Of a DNA stretch of 64,000 nucleotides, positions 62,911-64,000 are shown piece after piece. The position numbers and the translations under genes are program-made. Origin of the DNA: Nostoc sp. CENA543 (lineage in GTDB: Bacteria; Cyanobacteriota; Cyanobacteriia; Cyanobacteriales; Nostocaceae); NCBI RefSeq assembly GCF_002896875.1, contig NZ_CP023278.1, forward strand, positions 4,096,001 through 4,160,000, written 5' to 3'. The notes beneath the pieces are model-generated. The model did not search any database and was not told the origin of the DNA. It saw only the letters and a list, made by a program, of their open reading frames with translations. How positions within the stretch are numbered: the first letter of the stretch is position 1; every line of letters starts with the position of its first letter.

Positions 62911-64000
<1,090 letters not shown>

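Overview
The window looks like chromosome from a filamentous heterocyst-type cyanobacterium of the Nostoc/Anabaena/Trichormus group. The evidence is the recurrent HIP1 octamer GCGATCGC, many tracts of short tandem heptanucleotide repeats (TTAGTCA, AATTCGC, CTCAGCA and CCCAATG types), near-identity of a dynamin-like GTPase to the Nostoc punctiforme BDLP protein as I remember it, cyanobacterial families (COP23, DUF3386, a Ycf37-like TPR protein) and a cyanobacterial rRNA operon at the right edge. Placement at genus level is inference.

Layout. 0-6.6 kb: the 3' part of a giant multidomain sensor kinase, a small secreted protein and a tnpB-only IS200/IS605-type element with intact ends. 6.6-15.4 kb: cobS, a PPC-domain protein, a ComF-type protein, a GNAT acetyltransferase, a higBA toxin-antitoxin pair, a VOC protein, a MiaE-like hydroxylase, a nuclease-like/TPR fusion and a diheme cytochrome. 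15.8-26.9 kb: secA, a PIN/ribbon-helix-helix pair, smc, a PRC-barrel protein, a Ycf37-like protein, a periplasmic binding protein and rpmI-rplT.

27.6-40.1 kb is the accessory island and the most interesting part. It holds two ribosomal-peptide (RiPP) loci that converge on one bidirectional terminator. The plus-strand locus has a glycine-zipper double-Gly peptide, a Pro/Ile-rich double-Gly precursor, a Cys-rich helper, a Nif11-leader precursor whose core carries QPLYGVIV twice, and a radical SAM/SPASM maturase. The LYG motifs match the XYG signature of spliceotides, where a radical SAM splicease removes tyramine and leaves beta-amino acids. The minus-strand locus has two closely related precursors with Ser/Thr-containing but Cys-free cores, an APH-type kinase and a HopA1-type lyase (the dehydration pair known from class V lanthipeptides and thioamitides), a small membrane protein, and an export operon (HTH protein, C39-peptidase ABC transporter with cyclic-nucleotide-type domain, HlyD-like adaptor, PpiC-type isomerase). 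Similar leaders on both strands suggest that one exporter serves several peptides.

40.6-50.8 kb: a secreted protein made of four approximately 91-residue repeats, a second tnpB element whose gene is split by a 108-bp MITE, glmU, the BDLP-type dynamin, a CYTH protein, a histidine-box hydroxylase, a HAD hydrolase and an unlisted 50-residue protein. 51.1-55.8 kb is an NAD biosynthesis cluster (pncB, nadD, nrtR, nadE) with a palindrome in its promoter that is a good candidate NrtR operator. 55.9-59.9 kb carries a secreted-protein cluster (COP23 protein, two trypsin-like proteases, one unknown) and a DUF3386 protein. 60.1-64.0 kb: a GAF-LuxR regulator, then an rRNA operon (16S, a spacer without tRNA genes, and the start of 23S).

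Intergenic DNA is unusually rich in repeats. At least two MITE-like families can be defined with terminal inverted repeats. For one of them, three copies show 3-bp target duplications of the form TNA.
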